Notes under the pieces: model-generated
Database searches by the model: none
Told to the model about the DNA's origin: nothing
Seen by the model: the letters and a program-made list of their open reading frames with translations, nothing else
Part shown: positions 7,966 to 16,013 of the stretch, piece after piece
Layout of the letters: each line of letters begins with the position of its first letter
How positions within the stretch are numbered: position 1 is the stretch's first letter
Source: an uncultured Eubacteriales bacterium
Lineage (GTDB): Bacteria > Bacillota > Clostridia > Christensenellales > Aristaeellaceae
Assembly (NCBI GenBank): GCA_902801165.1
Contig: CADCHI010000032.1
Location: 1 to 43,067, forward strand
Length of the DNA stretch: 43,067 nt
Direction of reading: 5' to 3'
Position numbers and translations under genes: made by a program

Positions 7966-8967
7966 ATGAAGGTCCTGGTCACCGGCGGCGCCGGTTACAT
8001 CGGCAGCCACACCTGCGTGGAGCTGCTGAACGCGGGCCATGAGCTCGTCATCGTGGACAACTTTGTCAATTCCAAGCCGGAAGCGCTGGACGCCATTCGG
8101 ACCATCACCGGCAAGGACTTCGCCTTCTACGAGGTGGACATCCGGGACCGCGAGGCCCTGGGAAAGCCCTTCACCGAGCACGACATCGACGCCGTGATCC
8201 ACTTCGCGGGGCTGAAGGCGGTGGGCGAATCGGTGCAGAAGCCCCTGGAGTACTACGACAACAACCTGTACGGCTTCATCGTGCTGGCCGAGGTGATGCG
8301 CGCCCATGGCGTGAAGCAGCTCGTGTTCTCCTCCTCCGCCACGGTGTATGGCATGAACAACCCCGTGCCCTTCCGGGAGGAGATGCCCACCTCCGCCACC
8401 AATCCCTACGGCTACACCAAGGTGATGATCGAGCAGATGCTGCGGGACATCGCCGCCTCCGACCCCGAGTGGCGCGTCTGCCTGCTGCGCTACTTCAATC
8501 CCATCGGAGCCCACGAGAGCGGCCTGATCGGCGAGGACCCCAACGGCATCCCCAACAACCTGCTGCCCTACGTGGCCCAGGTGGCCGCTGGGAAGCTGAA
8601 GCAGCTGACGGTGTTCGGCGACGACTACGATACTCCCGACGGCACCGGCGTGCGGGACTACATCCACGTGGTGGACCTGGCGCTGGGCCACCTGGCGGCG
8701 CTGAACTACGTGAAGGACCACGCCGGGGCTGTGGCCGTGAACCTGGGCACCGGCAAGGGCACCAGCGTACTGGAGATCGTCCACGCCTTCGAGAAGGCCT
8801 GCGGGCATCCCATCGCCTATCGCATCGCCGCGCGGCGCGCGGGCGACATCGCGGAGTGCTACGCCAACACGGACCGGGCCGCCGAGCTGCTGGGCTGGCA
8901 CGCCACGCGGAATATCGACGACATGTGCCGCGACGGCTGGCGGTTCGCGAAGAATCGCTACCAATAA
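7966..8967 (+). CDS. galE: UDP-glucose 4-epimerase GalE
   Basis: This 333-residue NAD-dependent enzyme interconverts UDP-glucose and UDP-galactose for galactose use and glycan precursor supply. The Rossmann glycine motif VTGGAGYIGSHTCVELL begins at residue 4. The sugar-nucleotide epimerase core includes VIHFAGLKAVGESVQKPLEYY, SSSATVYG and the catalytic YGYTK motif. RYFNPIGAHESGLIGEDPNG and the C-terminal ARRAGDIAECYA are GalE signatures. AAGGAGG precedes the ATG by eight bases. It is the only gene between two non-coding gaps, so apparently monocistronic; an imperfect hairpin without a U tract follows at 8979-9012. Confidence 0.97.
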   Translation: MKVLVTGGAGYIGSHTCVELLNAGHELVIVDNFVNSKPEALDAIRTITGKDFAFYEVDIRDREALGKPFTEHDIDAVIHFAGLKAVGESVQKPLEYYDNNLYGFIVLAEVMRAHGVKQLVFSSSATVYGMNNPVPFREEMPTSATNPYGYTKVMIEQMLRDIAASDPEWRVCLLRYFNPIGAHESGLIGEDPNGIPNNLLPYVAQVAAGKLKQLTVFGDDYDTPDGTGVRDYIHVVDLALGHLAALNYVKDHAGAVAVNLGTGKGTSVLEIVHAFEKACGHPIAYRIAARRAGDIAECYANTDRAAELLGWHATRNIDDMCRDGWRFAKNRYQ

Positions 8968-8978
8968 AAGAGGATATC

Positions 8979-9012
8979 ACAGGGGGCGGCTCCCGCGGGG
9001 CCGGCCCCTGTG
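8979..9012 (+). terminator. Hairpin after galE, no U tract
   Basis: CACAGGGG at 8979-8986 pairs with CCCCTGTG at 9005-9012, with GC-rich internal pairing. Termination is not assured because no T run follows. Confidence 0.35.
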
Positions 9013-9061
9013 CGTTCAGAGACCTTTGAGGCATTTCTAATGTTCCTCTAATCCAGTTTTC

Positions 9062-9089
9062 TTGGCATTTCATTTTTGGGCGTTATAAT
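9062..9089 (+). promoter_or_regulatory. Promoter of the UBA/DUF4342 gene
   Basis: TTGGCA (9062-9067), 16 bases, TATAAT (9084-9089), 33 bases before the start codon. Confidence 0.7.
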
Positions 9090-9121
9090 GGGCCCATCAA
9101 ATCAAACGGAGGGCAAAACAA

Positions 9122-9631
9122 ATGACGCATTATGAGATGGTTGAAAAGCTGGCTGAGAAGATGAACGTGAGCCTGGAGGAGGCCAAGGCCGCCCTGGAGA
9201 GCTGCGACTGGGAGCTGCTGGACGCGGCGCTGCTGCTGGAGAAGGAGCACGGCGCGCAGAACGCCGCCTACTCCACCCGCCGCGAGGCGGCGGAGGAGCC
9301 GAGCCGCCGGGAACAGGCGAAGGCCCGCCGCCGGGGCGTGGTCGAGGGCCTGGGCGGTCTGCTGCGGAGCGCCTTCAACCTGGGCAACCGCAACCGCTTT
9401 GAGGTGCGCAGGGGCGAGGAGCTGCTGTTGGAGATGCCGGTGCTGGTGCTGGTGCTGCTGATGCTCTTCGCCTTCTGGGTCTGCATCCCGCTGCTGGTGA
9501 TCGGCCTGTTCGCCGGGTTCCGCTACGCCTTCAGCGGCGATGAGCTGGGCCGGGAGAGCGTGAACCACGCCATGGACAAGGCCGCCGAGGTGGCCGAGCG
9601 GGTGAAGGAAGAGGTCACCGGCGAGAAGTGA
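9122..9631 (+). CDS. UBA-like/DUF4342 domain membrane protein
   Basis: 169 residues. Residues about 1-45 (YEMVEKLAEKMNVSLEEAKA, then ALESCDWELLDAALLLEKEHG) form a three-helix UBA-like fold as found in EF-Ts and some Bacillota membrane proteins. A basic linker follows. From about 90, NRNRFEVRRGEELLLEMPVL and a long hydrophobic stretch (about 105-135) match the DUF4342 pattern. The C-terminus is an amphipathic helix (AMDKAAEVAERVKEEV). It should be inserted in the membrane with its UBA domain in the cytoplasm. Function unknown. It has its own promoter; a long hairpin element follows. Confidence 0.75.
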   Translation: MTHYEMVEKLAEKMNVSLEEAKAALESCDWELLDAALLLEKEHGAQNAAYSTRREAAEEPSRREQAKARRRGVVEGLGGLLRSAFNLGNRNRFEVRRGEELLLEMPVLVLVLLMLFAFWVCIPLLVIGLFAGFRYAFSGDELGRESVNHAMDKAAEVAERVKEEVTGEK

Positions 9632-9684
9632 CGCGAACGACGCGAAACGCGCCTTGAACAGGCGCTTTCAAGGATGCGGCGCGA

Positions 9685-9833
9685 GGGACTGTCTCAGAAC
9701 AATGTATTGCGAAGGAATCATCTGCGATGACTTCAGAGTACGCCGTAGGGGCGCCATAATTGGCGCCCAGGGACGGCATCTCTGCCGCTCCTGCGAATGA
9801 TGAAGCAATGCTGTTCGTTTTGCGACAGTCCCC
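9685..9833. repeat. Element B: 149-bp imperfect long hairpin
   Basis: The ends GGGACTGTCTCAGAAC and the inverse of TTTGCGACAGTCCC are terminal inverted repeats. Pairing continues inwards (ATTGC/GCAAT, TCAT/ATGA, CAGAG/CTCTG, GCCGT/ACGGC) to the apical stem GGGCGCC, loop ATAATT, GGCGCCC. No coding capacity; it sits in the gap before the response regulator. Confidence 0.7.
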
Positions 9834-9926
9834 GCGCCGATTGGAATTGTACAAGATTGGGAAAACGACGTGTTTTCCGGGTCGGCGGGTTCTGGAGGAA
9901 TACGGCGACAATCACAGGAGGAAGCG

Positions 9927-10604
9927 ATGGCGGAGAGAATTCTGATCGTCGAGGACGAGGAGAAGCTGGCGCGGTTCGTGGAGCTGGAGCTGCTCCACGA
10001 GGGCTATGAGGTGGACAAGGCCTTCGACGGGCGGAACGGCCTGGAGAAGCTGGAGGGCGGCGGCTACGACCTGGCGCTGCTGGACATCATGCTGCCCGGG
10101 CTGAACGGCTTGGAGGTGTTGCGCCGCGCCCGCCGCACGGTGGACACGCCGGTGATCATGCTCACCGCCCGGGATTCCGTGATGGACAAGGTGGCCGGAC
10201 TGGACATGGGCGCGGAGGACTACATGACCAAGCCCTTCGAGATCGAGGAGCTGCTGGCCCGCATCCGGGCGGCCCTGCGCAAGTCCCAGCGCCGGGCGCC
10301 GGAAACCCAGGTGCTCGCTGCCGGGGCGCTGAGCATGGACGTGGGCCGGCACACCGTCAGCTATGATGGCCACCCCATCGAGCTGACCCAGCGGGAGTTC
10401 GCCCTGCTCCAGGCGCTGCTGGAGAACAAGGGCATCGTCCTCAGCCGCAGCACCCTGATGGAGCGGGTGTGGGGGTACGACTACCTCGGCGAGACCAACA
10501 TCGTGGACGTGTATGTGCGCTACCTGCGCGGCAAGATCGACGACGCCTTCGGCGTGCGACTGGTGCAGACCGTGCGCGGGGTGGGGTATGTGATCAGGGA
10601 TTAG
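9927..10604 (+). CDS. OmpR/PhoB-family response regulator
   Basis: 225 residues. The start at 9927 follows AGGAGGAAGCG; longer in-frame starts run into element B. The receiver domain has the acidic pair in IVEDEEKLARF, phospho-acceptor Asp53 in LALLDIMLPGLNGLEV, Thr80 in MLTARD and Lys102 in YMTKPF. The C-terminal winged helix (about 128-225) shows LTQREFALLQALLENKGIVL, then SRSTLMERVWGYDY and TVRGVGYVIRD. It should be phosphorylated by the kinase at 10860. The stop codon TAG (10602-10604) is the first three bases of a family A element, so the last codons of the original gene may have been replaced, though the end GVGYVIRD is where the family normally ends. Confidence 0.94.
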   Translation: MAERILIVEDEEKLARFVELELLHEGYEVDKAFDGRNGLEKLEGGGYDLALLDIMLPGLNGLEVLRRARRTVDTPVIMLTARDSVMDKVAGLDMGAEDYMTKPFEIEELLARIRAALRKSQRRAPETQVLAAGALSMDVGRHTVSYDGHPIELTQREFALLQALLENKGIVLSRSTLMERVWGYDYLGETNIVDVYVRYLRGKIDDAFGVRLVQTVRGVGYVIRD

Positions 10605-10749
10605 AGTCTGTTTCTAAAATGCCTGAAGCGCATTTTCGGCGTATTAGACTGCATTTCTGCGTTGATTTCCCTTGACTTAGCCCCACTAAGCCTGCATGCA
10701 GCCAAATCCGCTCGAAACTGCATCTCCCTGCATTTAGAAACACACTCTA
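10602..10749. mobile_element. Family A MITE-like element, copy 3 (complete, 148 bp)
   Basis: Same inverted ends as copy 2, bounded by TA. It carries a 30-odd-base internal addition (after 10690) relative to copy 2. The stem CTTAG-CCCCA-CTAAG at 10676-10690 is kept while the loop changed. It separates response regulator and kinase by about 255 bases and provides the regulator's stop codon. Confidence 0.8.
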
Positions 10750-10859
10750 GGCAACAGGCAGAAGGGAACAGGCAATAGTCAGAATGCCGGAGATCAGGGA
10801 ATAGGCGTCAATCAGGGTATGCGAACAGAGGAAAGCTGGCAGGGAAGGGGAGTGTGGCC

Positions 10860-12188
10860 ATGAACGCGAATCGCAGGTTTAATTCCATTGCCCGGCGCAT
10901 CCAGCACTCCTGGCAGTGGAAGCGGCTCCGGCAGATGATCTTCCTGAACCTGCTGGCGTTTTTGGCGTGCCTCGCGGCCTACCTCTACGCCCGGGAGACC
11001 GCCGTCACGGGGACCTTCGTCGGCAAGAGCCTGCCACGGTTCCTGACCCTGGACCCCGACCTCCGGGGAACGGAGGCCCTCCTCAGCCTGACCTATGGCT
11101 TCACCTGGCAGGGGGAGAGGCACCTGGTGCCGCTGGCGGACTTCCTTGGGCTGGCCTGGCGGTTCGGGCGCCCCTTGCTGATAGGCGAGGGCGTGCTGTG
11201 GGTGCTGGGCTTTTTCGGCAGCGCCCGGGGCGCGCGGCGGCTGTTGAAGCCGCTGGATCGCATGGCCGCGACGGCGCAGCGGCTGAGTGACGAGGCGAGC
11301 GCCCGCCGGGCCGCGGAGCAGAGGCCGGACCGCCAGGGCGTGGACGAGGAGAAGTTCCACAGCCTGGAGCACGCCATCGAGCAGATCGATATCGGCGACC
11401 GGCTGTCCACCGGCGACAAGGACCTGCAGGGCCTGGAGGACGCCATCAACGACCTGCTGGCCCGGATGCACGCCGCCTATCAGCAGCAGGCCCAGTTCGT
11501 CTCCGACGCCTCCCACGAGCTGCGCACGCCCATCGCGGTCATCCAGGGCTACGTGCGGATGCTGGACCGCTGGGGCAAGGACGACGAGAAGGTGCTGGAG
11601 GAGTCCATCGCCGCCATCAAGACCGAGACCGACCACATGAAGGTGCTGGTGGAGCAGCTGCTGTTCCTGGCCCGGGGCGACAGCGGCCGCCAGCAGCTGA
11701 ACCCGGAGCCCATGGACCTGTCGGACCTGGCCCGGGAGGTGCTGGGGGAGTACCGCATGATCGACGCTGCCCACGAATGGCGTGAGGGCAGGCTGGAGGC
11801 CGCGCCGGTGTCCGGCGATCCGGCCCTGTTGAAGCAGGCGGTGCGCGTCCTGGTGGACAACGCGGTGCGCTACACCCCCGAGGGCGGCAGCATCCGGCTC
11901 AGCGCCGCCGCCCGGGATGGCGAGGCCTGGCTGGAGGTGCAGGACAGCGGCATCGGCATCGAGGGGCAGGACGTGCCCCGGATTTTCGACCGCTTCTTCC
12001 GGGCCGACCCCGCCCGCGCTCGCAGCAGCGGCGGCACCGGGCTGGGGCTCTCCATTGCCCAGTGGATCGTGGAGCGCCACGGAGGCCACTTCGAGGTGAC
12101 CAGCCGCGCCGGCATCGGCACCCGCATACAGGTGCGCCTGCCGGAGGCGCAGGCCGGCGAAGGCGCGGAGGCCACTGAGGCCTCGTGA
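10860..12188 (+). CDS. Sensor histidine kinase of the adjacent response regulator
   Basis: About 442 residues. ATG at 10860 is preferred over the in-frame GTG six bases earlier because of its spacing from AAGGGGAG. A first membrane segment lies at about 28-45 (MIFLNLLAFLACLAAYLYA), a short extracytoplasmic loop follows and a second segment lies near 105-120. A HAMP-like region (LLKPLDRMAATAQRLSDEAS) and a linker precede the HisKA domain with phospho-acceptor His219 in SDASHELRTPIAVIQGY. The HATPase domain has the N box LVDNAVRYTPEGG, G1 VQDSGIGI, F box IFDRFFRAD and G2 GGTGLGLSIAQWIVERHGG. The ligand is unknown; a very short sensor loop suggests sensing in or near the membrane. Confidence 0.93.
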   Translation: MNANRRFNSIARRIQHSWQWKRLRQMIFLNLLAFLACLAAYLYARETAVTGTFVGKSLPRFLTLDPDLRGTEALLSLTYGFTWQGERHLVPLADFLGLAWRFGRPLLIGEGVLWVLGFFGSARGARRLLKPLDRMAATAQRLSDEASARRAAEQRPDRQGVDEEKFHSLEHAIEQIDIGDRLSTGDKDLQGLEDAINDLLARMHAAYQQQAQFVSDASHELRTPIAVIQGYVRMLDRWGKDDEKVLEESIAAIKTETDHMKVLVEQLLFLARGDSGRQQLNPEPMDLSDLAREVLGEYRMIDAAHEWREGRLEAAPVSGDPALLKQAVRVLVDNAVRYTPEGGSIRLSAAARDGEAWLEVQDSGIGIEGQDVPRIFDRFFRADPARARSSGGTGLGLSIAQWIVERHGGHFEVTSRAGIGTRIQVRLPEAQAGEGAEATEAS

Positions 12189-12214
12189 ACGCGCTGGAAT
12201 TAACAAAACCTTCA

Positions 12215-12243
12215 TTGACAAAGGCCCCTCTGCGGCGTATAAC
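12215..12243 (+). promoter_or_regulatory. Promoter of the FMN riboswitch-ribU transcript
   Basis: TTGACA (12215-12220), 17 bases, TATAAC (12238-12243), just before the riboswitch. Confidence 0.75.
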
Positions 12244-12265
12244 TATATCAGATCGCAAGATCTGC

Positions 12266-12376
12266 GTCTTCGGGGCAGGGTGAAATTCCCGACCGGCGGT
12301 AAAGTCCGCGAGCCGCTTCGGCGGCATGAACCGGTGTGATTCCGGTACCGACTGTAGAGTCAGGATGGAAGAAGAC
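12266..12376 (+). promoter_or_regulatory. FMN riboswitch (RFN element)
   Basis: The closing stem GTCTTC (12266-12271) pairs with GAAGAC (12371-12376). Between them lie the conserved blocks GGGGCAGGGTGAAATTCCCG, ACCGGCGGTAAAGTCCGCGA, GCATGAACCGGTGTGATTCC and GGTACCGACTGTAGAGTC. It senses FMN and controls the riboflavin transporter downstream. Confidence 0.97.
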
Positions 12377-12406
12377 AACGCGCGCAAGCGCCTGTGCCGA
12401 AATGTC

Positions 12407-12441
12407 CGCGCCCCGGGACTGATCCCGCGGGCGCGCTTTTT
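12407..12441 (+). terminator. Expression-platform terminator of the FMN riboswitch
   Basis: GCGCCCCGGGA, loop CTGA, TCCCGCGGGCGC then TTTTT, placed between aptamer and the ribU ribosome site. Termination when FMN is bound is the usual mode and fits this layout. Confidence 0.8.
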
Positions 12442-12483
12442 ATGTCCGGCGGACGCGACGCCGGGAAAGAGGAGGTATTTGGT

Positions 12484-13143
12484 ATGTCTGAGTCGAGAAT
12501 CAACAGCAAGCGATTGACCCTGATGGCCATGCTGGCCGCCATGGCCTATGTGGCCATGCTGGTGACCCGGCCCCTGCCGGCGGTGGCGGGCTTTCTGAGC
12601 TACGACCTGAAGGACGTGATCGTCGCCATGAGCGGGTTCCTGCTGGGCCCAGTGGCCGCCGCGCTGATCACGCTGGTGGTCTCGCTGATCGAAATGGTGA
12701 CGGTGAGCAGCACCGGCCCCATCGGCCTGCTGATGAACGTGCTGTCCACGCTGGCCTTCGCGCTGCCCGCCGCCCTGCTCTACCGCAAGAGCCGCACCCT
12801 GCGCAGCGCGGCTGTCGGCCTGGCGCTGGGCGTCGCGATCATGACGGCGGTGATGCTGGCCTGGAACTACATCATCACGCCCATGTACATGGCCGTGCCC
12901 CGCGCCGTGGTGGCGGGCATGCTGCTGCCCACCTTCCTGCCCTTCAACCTGGTCAAGGGCGGCCTGAACGCCGGCATCACCATGCTGCTGTACAAGCCCC
13001 TATCCGCGGCGCTGAAGCGTGCGGGCCTGCTGGCCTTCCACGGCAGCGGCGCGCCCCGGAAGTTCAACCTGACGTCCACGCTGATCTCCGCCTTCGTGGT
13101 GGTGACCTGTGTGATACTGTTCGTGCTGATGACCCGGGGCTGA
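12484..13143 (+). CDS. ribU: Riboflavin ECF transporter S component RibU
   Basis: 219 residues, with ATG at 12484 seven bases after AGGAGG; in-frame upstream starts fall inside the terminator. After a short basic N-terminus (SRINSKRLTLMAMLAAMAYV) come five to six membrane segments. PLPAVAGFLSYDLKDVIVAM and SGFLLGPVAAALITLVVSLI match RibU S components, in which the loop after the first helix lines the riboflavin site. The LLPFNLVKGGLNAGITMLLY-type helix (here PTFLPFNLVKGGLNAG) is also conserved. It binds riboflavin and docks on a shared EcfA-EcfA'-EcfT energising module encoded elsewhere. The FMN riboswitch upstream strongly supports the substrate. Confidence 0.96.
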   Translation: MSESRINSKRLTLMAMLAAMAYVAMLVTRPLPAVAGFLSYDLKDVIVAMSGFLLGPVAAALITLVVSLIEMVTVSSTGPIGLLMNVLSTLAFALPAALLYRKSRTLRSAAVGLALGVAIMTAVMLAWNYIITPMYMAVPRAVVAGMLLPTFLPFNLVKGGLNAGITMLLYKPLSAALKRAGLLAFHGSGAPRKFNLTSTLISAFVVVTCVILFVLMTRG

Positions 13144-13170
13144 TGCCCTTAGGTGCGTTTCAGAATTTCA

Positions 13171-13208
13171 ACCCCTGTCGGCCTGTGCCCGGCCGGCAGG
13201 GGTTTTCT
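13171..13208 (+). terminator. Rho-independent terminator after ribU
   Basis: ACCCCTGTCGGCC pairs with GGCCGGCAGGGGT (one mismatch) and is followed by TTTTC. Confidence 0.8.
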
Positions 13209-13305
13209 GTCGTTTGGATCAATGCGAAAGGGCGGATGCCGCGGGTGCCTTGCCATGCACCAGAGGGAGGCGGGGGATGCGGAAGGGGCCGCGGAGAACG
13301 AGGCC

Positions 13306-13407
13306 ATGTTCGAGCGGTTCATGCCGGTGATCGGCGATCTGGCCTACACCTTCGGGGAGGGCACGCTGAGCGAGCGCTGGCAGAGCGGCGACGCAGCCGG
13401 GGAATAA
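13306..13407 (+). CDS. Possible 33-residue ORF (doubtful)
   Basis: ATG at 13306 reads MFERFMPVIGDLAYTFGEGT and continues to GE before TAA, with GGAG ten bases upstream; a longer in-frame start exists at 13255. It lies between two terminators and has no promoter that I can see. No family recognised. It may be a gene remnant or chance. Confidence 0.2.
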   Translation: MFERFMPVIGDLAYTFGEGTLSERWQSGDAAGE

Positions 13408-13427
13408 CGTTTCCATCAAACTGAAAT

Positions 13428-13475
13428 AAACGCGGGCATCGGTGTCGATCTGTGGCACCGATGCCCGCGTTTGTT
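13428..13475. terminator. Bidirectional terminator
   Basis: AAACGCGGGCATCGGTG and CACCGATGCCCGCGTTT form a perfect 17-bp stem with an 11-base loop. T-rich on one side, A-rich on the other, between genes pointing at each other. Confidence 0.85.
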
Positions 13476-13509
13476 GGTATATTGCGTGCTTTGCGTCGAT
13501 TCCCGCGGC

Positions 13510-14748
13510 TCAGCCGAACTCGTACTCGTCGTCCCGCAGCATTTGCAGGCTGTAGGCCATGACCACGGCGTCGGGGTGGTACTGCTCCACCCACCACTCC
13601 AGCGGCTCGATGTCGCGGCGCATGTCGATGGCGATCACGTGCCGGGCCATCAGCGAGGTGAAGGTGGCGATGGGGGCGCTGTAGGAGTCCTTCAGCAGCA
13701 GTATGGTGAAGTCAGGCGCGGCCTCGTTGGTCAGCAGGTCGTAGTACTCCACCTGGCCGTAGTAGGTGTAGGCCAGCTTGTTCCAGGTTCTGCCGGGGTC
13801 GGGCTCCAGCCGGTCGGCGCGGGTGACGGCCTCGCGGAAGCTGCCGGAGGCCTGCTCCAGCCCGGAGGCCCGCAGCGTCTGGCGGGAGATGTTGGTGTCG
13901 TAGACGGGCCAGTATTCCACGATGTCGTCCGGGTCGACGATGGACGGGCCCACGCGCTGGCCGTACTTGCCCATGAACAGCTTCTCGTGGGTCAGCGTGT
14001 TCAGGTTGTCCAGGTCCAGCAGGGAGGGGTCCAGGTCCGCTCCGGCGAGGTCGTTCAGCTCCCCGGCGATGCGCTGGGCCATGGTGATGGCGGCCAGCGT
14101 GGACCAGTGCTGGTCCGTGACCATCAGCAGGTCGTCGAGGTCGCGGCCGCTCTCGGTCAACACCTCCCGGCTGTCCAGTACGGGAATGTCGTTCTCCCGC
14201 AGGATGGAGAGTACCTCGTCCGCCATCTGGGCGGAGTGGTCCAGCGCCTCGTAGCCGGCGGGCATCATGGCGTCATCGTACAGGGTGGGGTGCTCGTAGA
14301 CGAACAGGAAGGGGATGCCCGCCAGGGTGCTCTGCCGCGTGGCGACGATCTCCCGAGCGTTGGTCTCCAGCGGCTTGTAGTCCGTCAGGTCGTACAGGTG
14401 GCCGGTGGTCAGCGTGATCATGTTCTGGGTGCCGGTGTTGATCACCCTCTTGCCCAGGGCGTACTGGAAGGCCGAGTTGACGTAGCCCATGTCCTCCTTC
14501 AACCACATCTTGTCCGCGATGGCGGCGGTGAAGGAGCTGATGCGGGCGGAGAGGCGGTCCAGCTTGTCCGGGTGCTCGGGCAGGGTGGCCTTCAGCTCGG
14601 GGGTCATCTGCACGGAGTGCACCAGGGCGTGGTGCTCCTGGATCAGCATGACGAAGAATACGGTGAATACGAAGCCCAGGAAGGCCGCCGTCAGGATGGC
14701 GGCGGTGATCCGGGTCAGCTTCTTGGAGGGGGTCTGGGTCTTTTCCAT
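13510..14748 (-). CDS. DHHW family protein (AlgX/AlgJ-like SGNH hydrolase fold)
   Basis: 412 residues. An N-terminal signal anchor (about 12-36, ITAAILTAAFLGFVFTVFFV) places the body outside the cell. VTDQHWSTLAAITMAQRIAG gives the DHHW-family Asp/His-Trp motif and LLLKDSYSAPIATFTSL the Ser-containing strand typical of AlgJ/AlgX-like proteins, which act on acyl esters during glycan O-acetylation. These genes usually sit beside an MBOAT acyltransferase, but none is here; a partner elsewhere is inferred. It is the last gene of the minus-strand group, 38 bases after pepT. ATG at 14748 has GGAACCGACATGG context with AAAGGAA upstream. Confidence 0.82.
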   Translation of the reverse strand: MEKTQTPSKKLTRITAAILTAAFLGFVFTVFFVMLIQEHHALVHSVQMTPELKATLPEHPDKLDRLSARISSFTAAIADKMWLKEDMGYVNSAFQYALGKRVINTGTQNMITLTTGHLYDLTDYKPLETNAREIVATRQSTLAGIPFLFVYEHPTLYDDAMMPAGYEALDHSAQMADEVLSILRENDIPVLDSREVLTESGRDLDDLLMVTDQHWSTLAAITMAQRIAGELNDLAGADLDPSLLDLDNLNTLTHEKLFMGKYGQRVGPSIVDPDDIVEYWPVYDTNISRQTLRASGLEQASGSFREAVTRADRLEPDPGRTWNKLAYTYYGQVEYYDLLTNEAAPDFTILLLKDSYSAPIATFTSLMARHVIAIDMRRDIEPLEWWVEQYHPDAVVMAYSLQMLRDDEYEFG

Positions 14749-14786
14749 GTCGGTTCCTTTCAGGGAAAGCTATCGGTTGGGGGCGG

Positions 14787-15998
14787 TCAGTCCCGAGGGG
14801 CGGTCACCAGGTTAACGAGCATGTCGGTCATCAGGTCCATGTCCTGGATGGCGACGCACTCGAAGCGGCCGTGGCAGTTCATGCCGCCGGTGGCGATGTT
14901 GGGGCAGGGCAGGCCCATGAAGGTCAGCCGCGCGCCGTCGGTGCCGCCGCGGATGGGCTCGCTCCAGGGCTCCACGCCCACGGCGCGATAAGCCGCGTTG
15001 GCCCGCTCCACGATGTCCATGCGCTCCTCGATCAGCTCCCGCATGTTGTAGTAGGAGTCCTTGACCTCCACCTCCACCGTGCCGGGACCGTACTTGCCGT
15101 TCAGGTAGGCGGCGATGTTCTGGAACTGCTCCTTACGGGCCTCGAAGCGCACCCGGTCGTGGTCGCGGATGATGTAGTGCAGCGACGCGAGCTCCTCCTG
15201 GCCCTTCATCTCGGACAGGTGGAAGAAGCCCTCGTAGCCCTCGGTGTGCTCCGGGCGTTGCTGGGGCGGCAGCATGCCGGCGAACTCCATGGCCACCAGG
15301 GAGGCGTTCACCATGATGTTCTTGGCGCTGCCGGGGTGCACGTTGCGGCCGTGAACGGTGACCAGGCCGGAGGCGGCGTTGAAGCACTCGTAGCTGATGC
15401 CGCCCACCGCGCCGCCGTCCACCGTGTAGGCGAATTCGGCGCCGAAGCCCTTCACGTCGAACAGGTCCGCGCCGCGGCCGATCTCCTCGTCCGGGGTGAA
15501 GCCGACGCAGATTTTGCCGTGCTTCAGCGCGGGGTCATCGCGCAGGCGCTCCACCAGCGTCATGATCTCGGCCACGCCGGCCTTGTCGTCGGCGCCCAGG
15601 GAGGTGTTGCCGTCGGTGACGATCAGGGACTTGCCCTTCGCCCCGGCGACCTCCGGGAACACGGCGGGGTCCAGCACCATGCCGTTGGCCAGCGTCACCG
15701 GGCCGCCGTCGTAGTCCTTGATGATGGCGGGGACGACCGGCGCGCTGGGCACGCAGTCCACCACGTCCATGTGGGAGATCAGCCCGATGGCCGGCAGCCC
15801 CTCGGCGTTGGCGGGCACGCTGCCGTAGACGTAGCCGTGCTCGTCCATCCGGGCGTCCTCCACGCCCAGGGATTTCAGTTCGTCCACCAGGGCCCGGGCC
15901 AGCACCAGCTGCTTTTCGGTGCTGGGGCAGGTGGGGCTGTTCTCGTCAGAAGCGGTGTCGTATTGCACATAGTTCAGGAAGCGTTCGTAGGCGCGCAT
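14787..15998 (-). CDS. pepT: Peptidase T (tripeptide aminopeptidase)
   Basis: 403 residues, the normal length. This M20-family dizinc exopeptidase cleaves the N-terminal residue from tripeptides in the cytoplasm. Zinc-site motifs: GLISHMDVVDCVP (His and Asp), SLGADDKAGVAEIM (bridging Asp), FTPDEEIGRGADLFD (catalytic Glu and Glu ligand), YTVDGGAVGGISYECFNAAS and, near the end, PIRGGTDGARLTFMGLPCPN with IATGG. The whole is strongly PepT-like rather than PepD or DapE. The start at 15998 has GGAGG upstream (on the minus strand GGAGGTTTTTCCATG). A family C element separates it from the ROK kinase gene. Confidence 0.97.
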   Translation of the reverse strand: MRAYERFLNYVQYDTASDENSPTCPSTEKQLVLARALVDELKSLGVEDARMDEHGYVYGSVPANAEGLPAIGLISHMDVVDCVPSAPVVPAIIKDYDGGPVTLANGMVLDPAVFPEVAGAKGKSLIVTDGNTSLGADDKAGVAEIMTLVERLRDDPALKHGKICVGFTPDEEIGRGADLFDVKGFGAEFAYTVDGGAVGGISYECFNAASGLVTVHGRNVHPGSAKNIMVNASLVAMEFAGMLPPQQRPEHTEGYEGFFHLSEMKGQEELASLHYIIRDHDRVRFEARKEQFQNIAAYLNGKYGPGTVEVEVKDSYYNMRELIEERMDIVERANAAYRAVGVEPWSEPIRGGTDGARLTFMGLPCPNIATGGMNCHGRFECVAIQDMDLMTDMLVNLVTAPRD

Positions 15999-16013
15999 GG
16001 AAAAACCTCCGGT

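Noticed and set aside
10854-10859. GTG start for the histidine kinase
   Set aside because: The ATG six bases later has better spacing from AAGGGGAG; the difference is two residues only.
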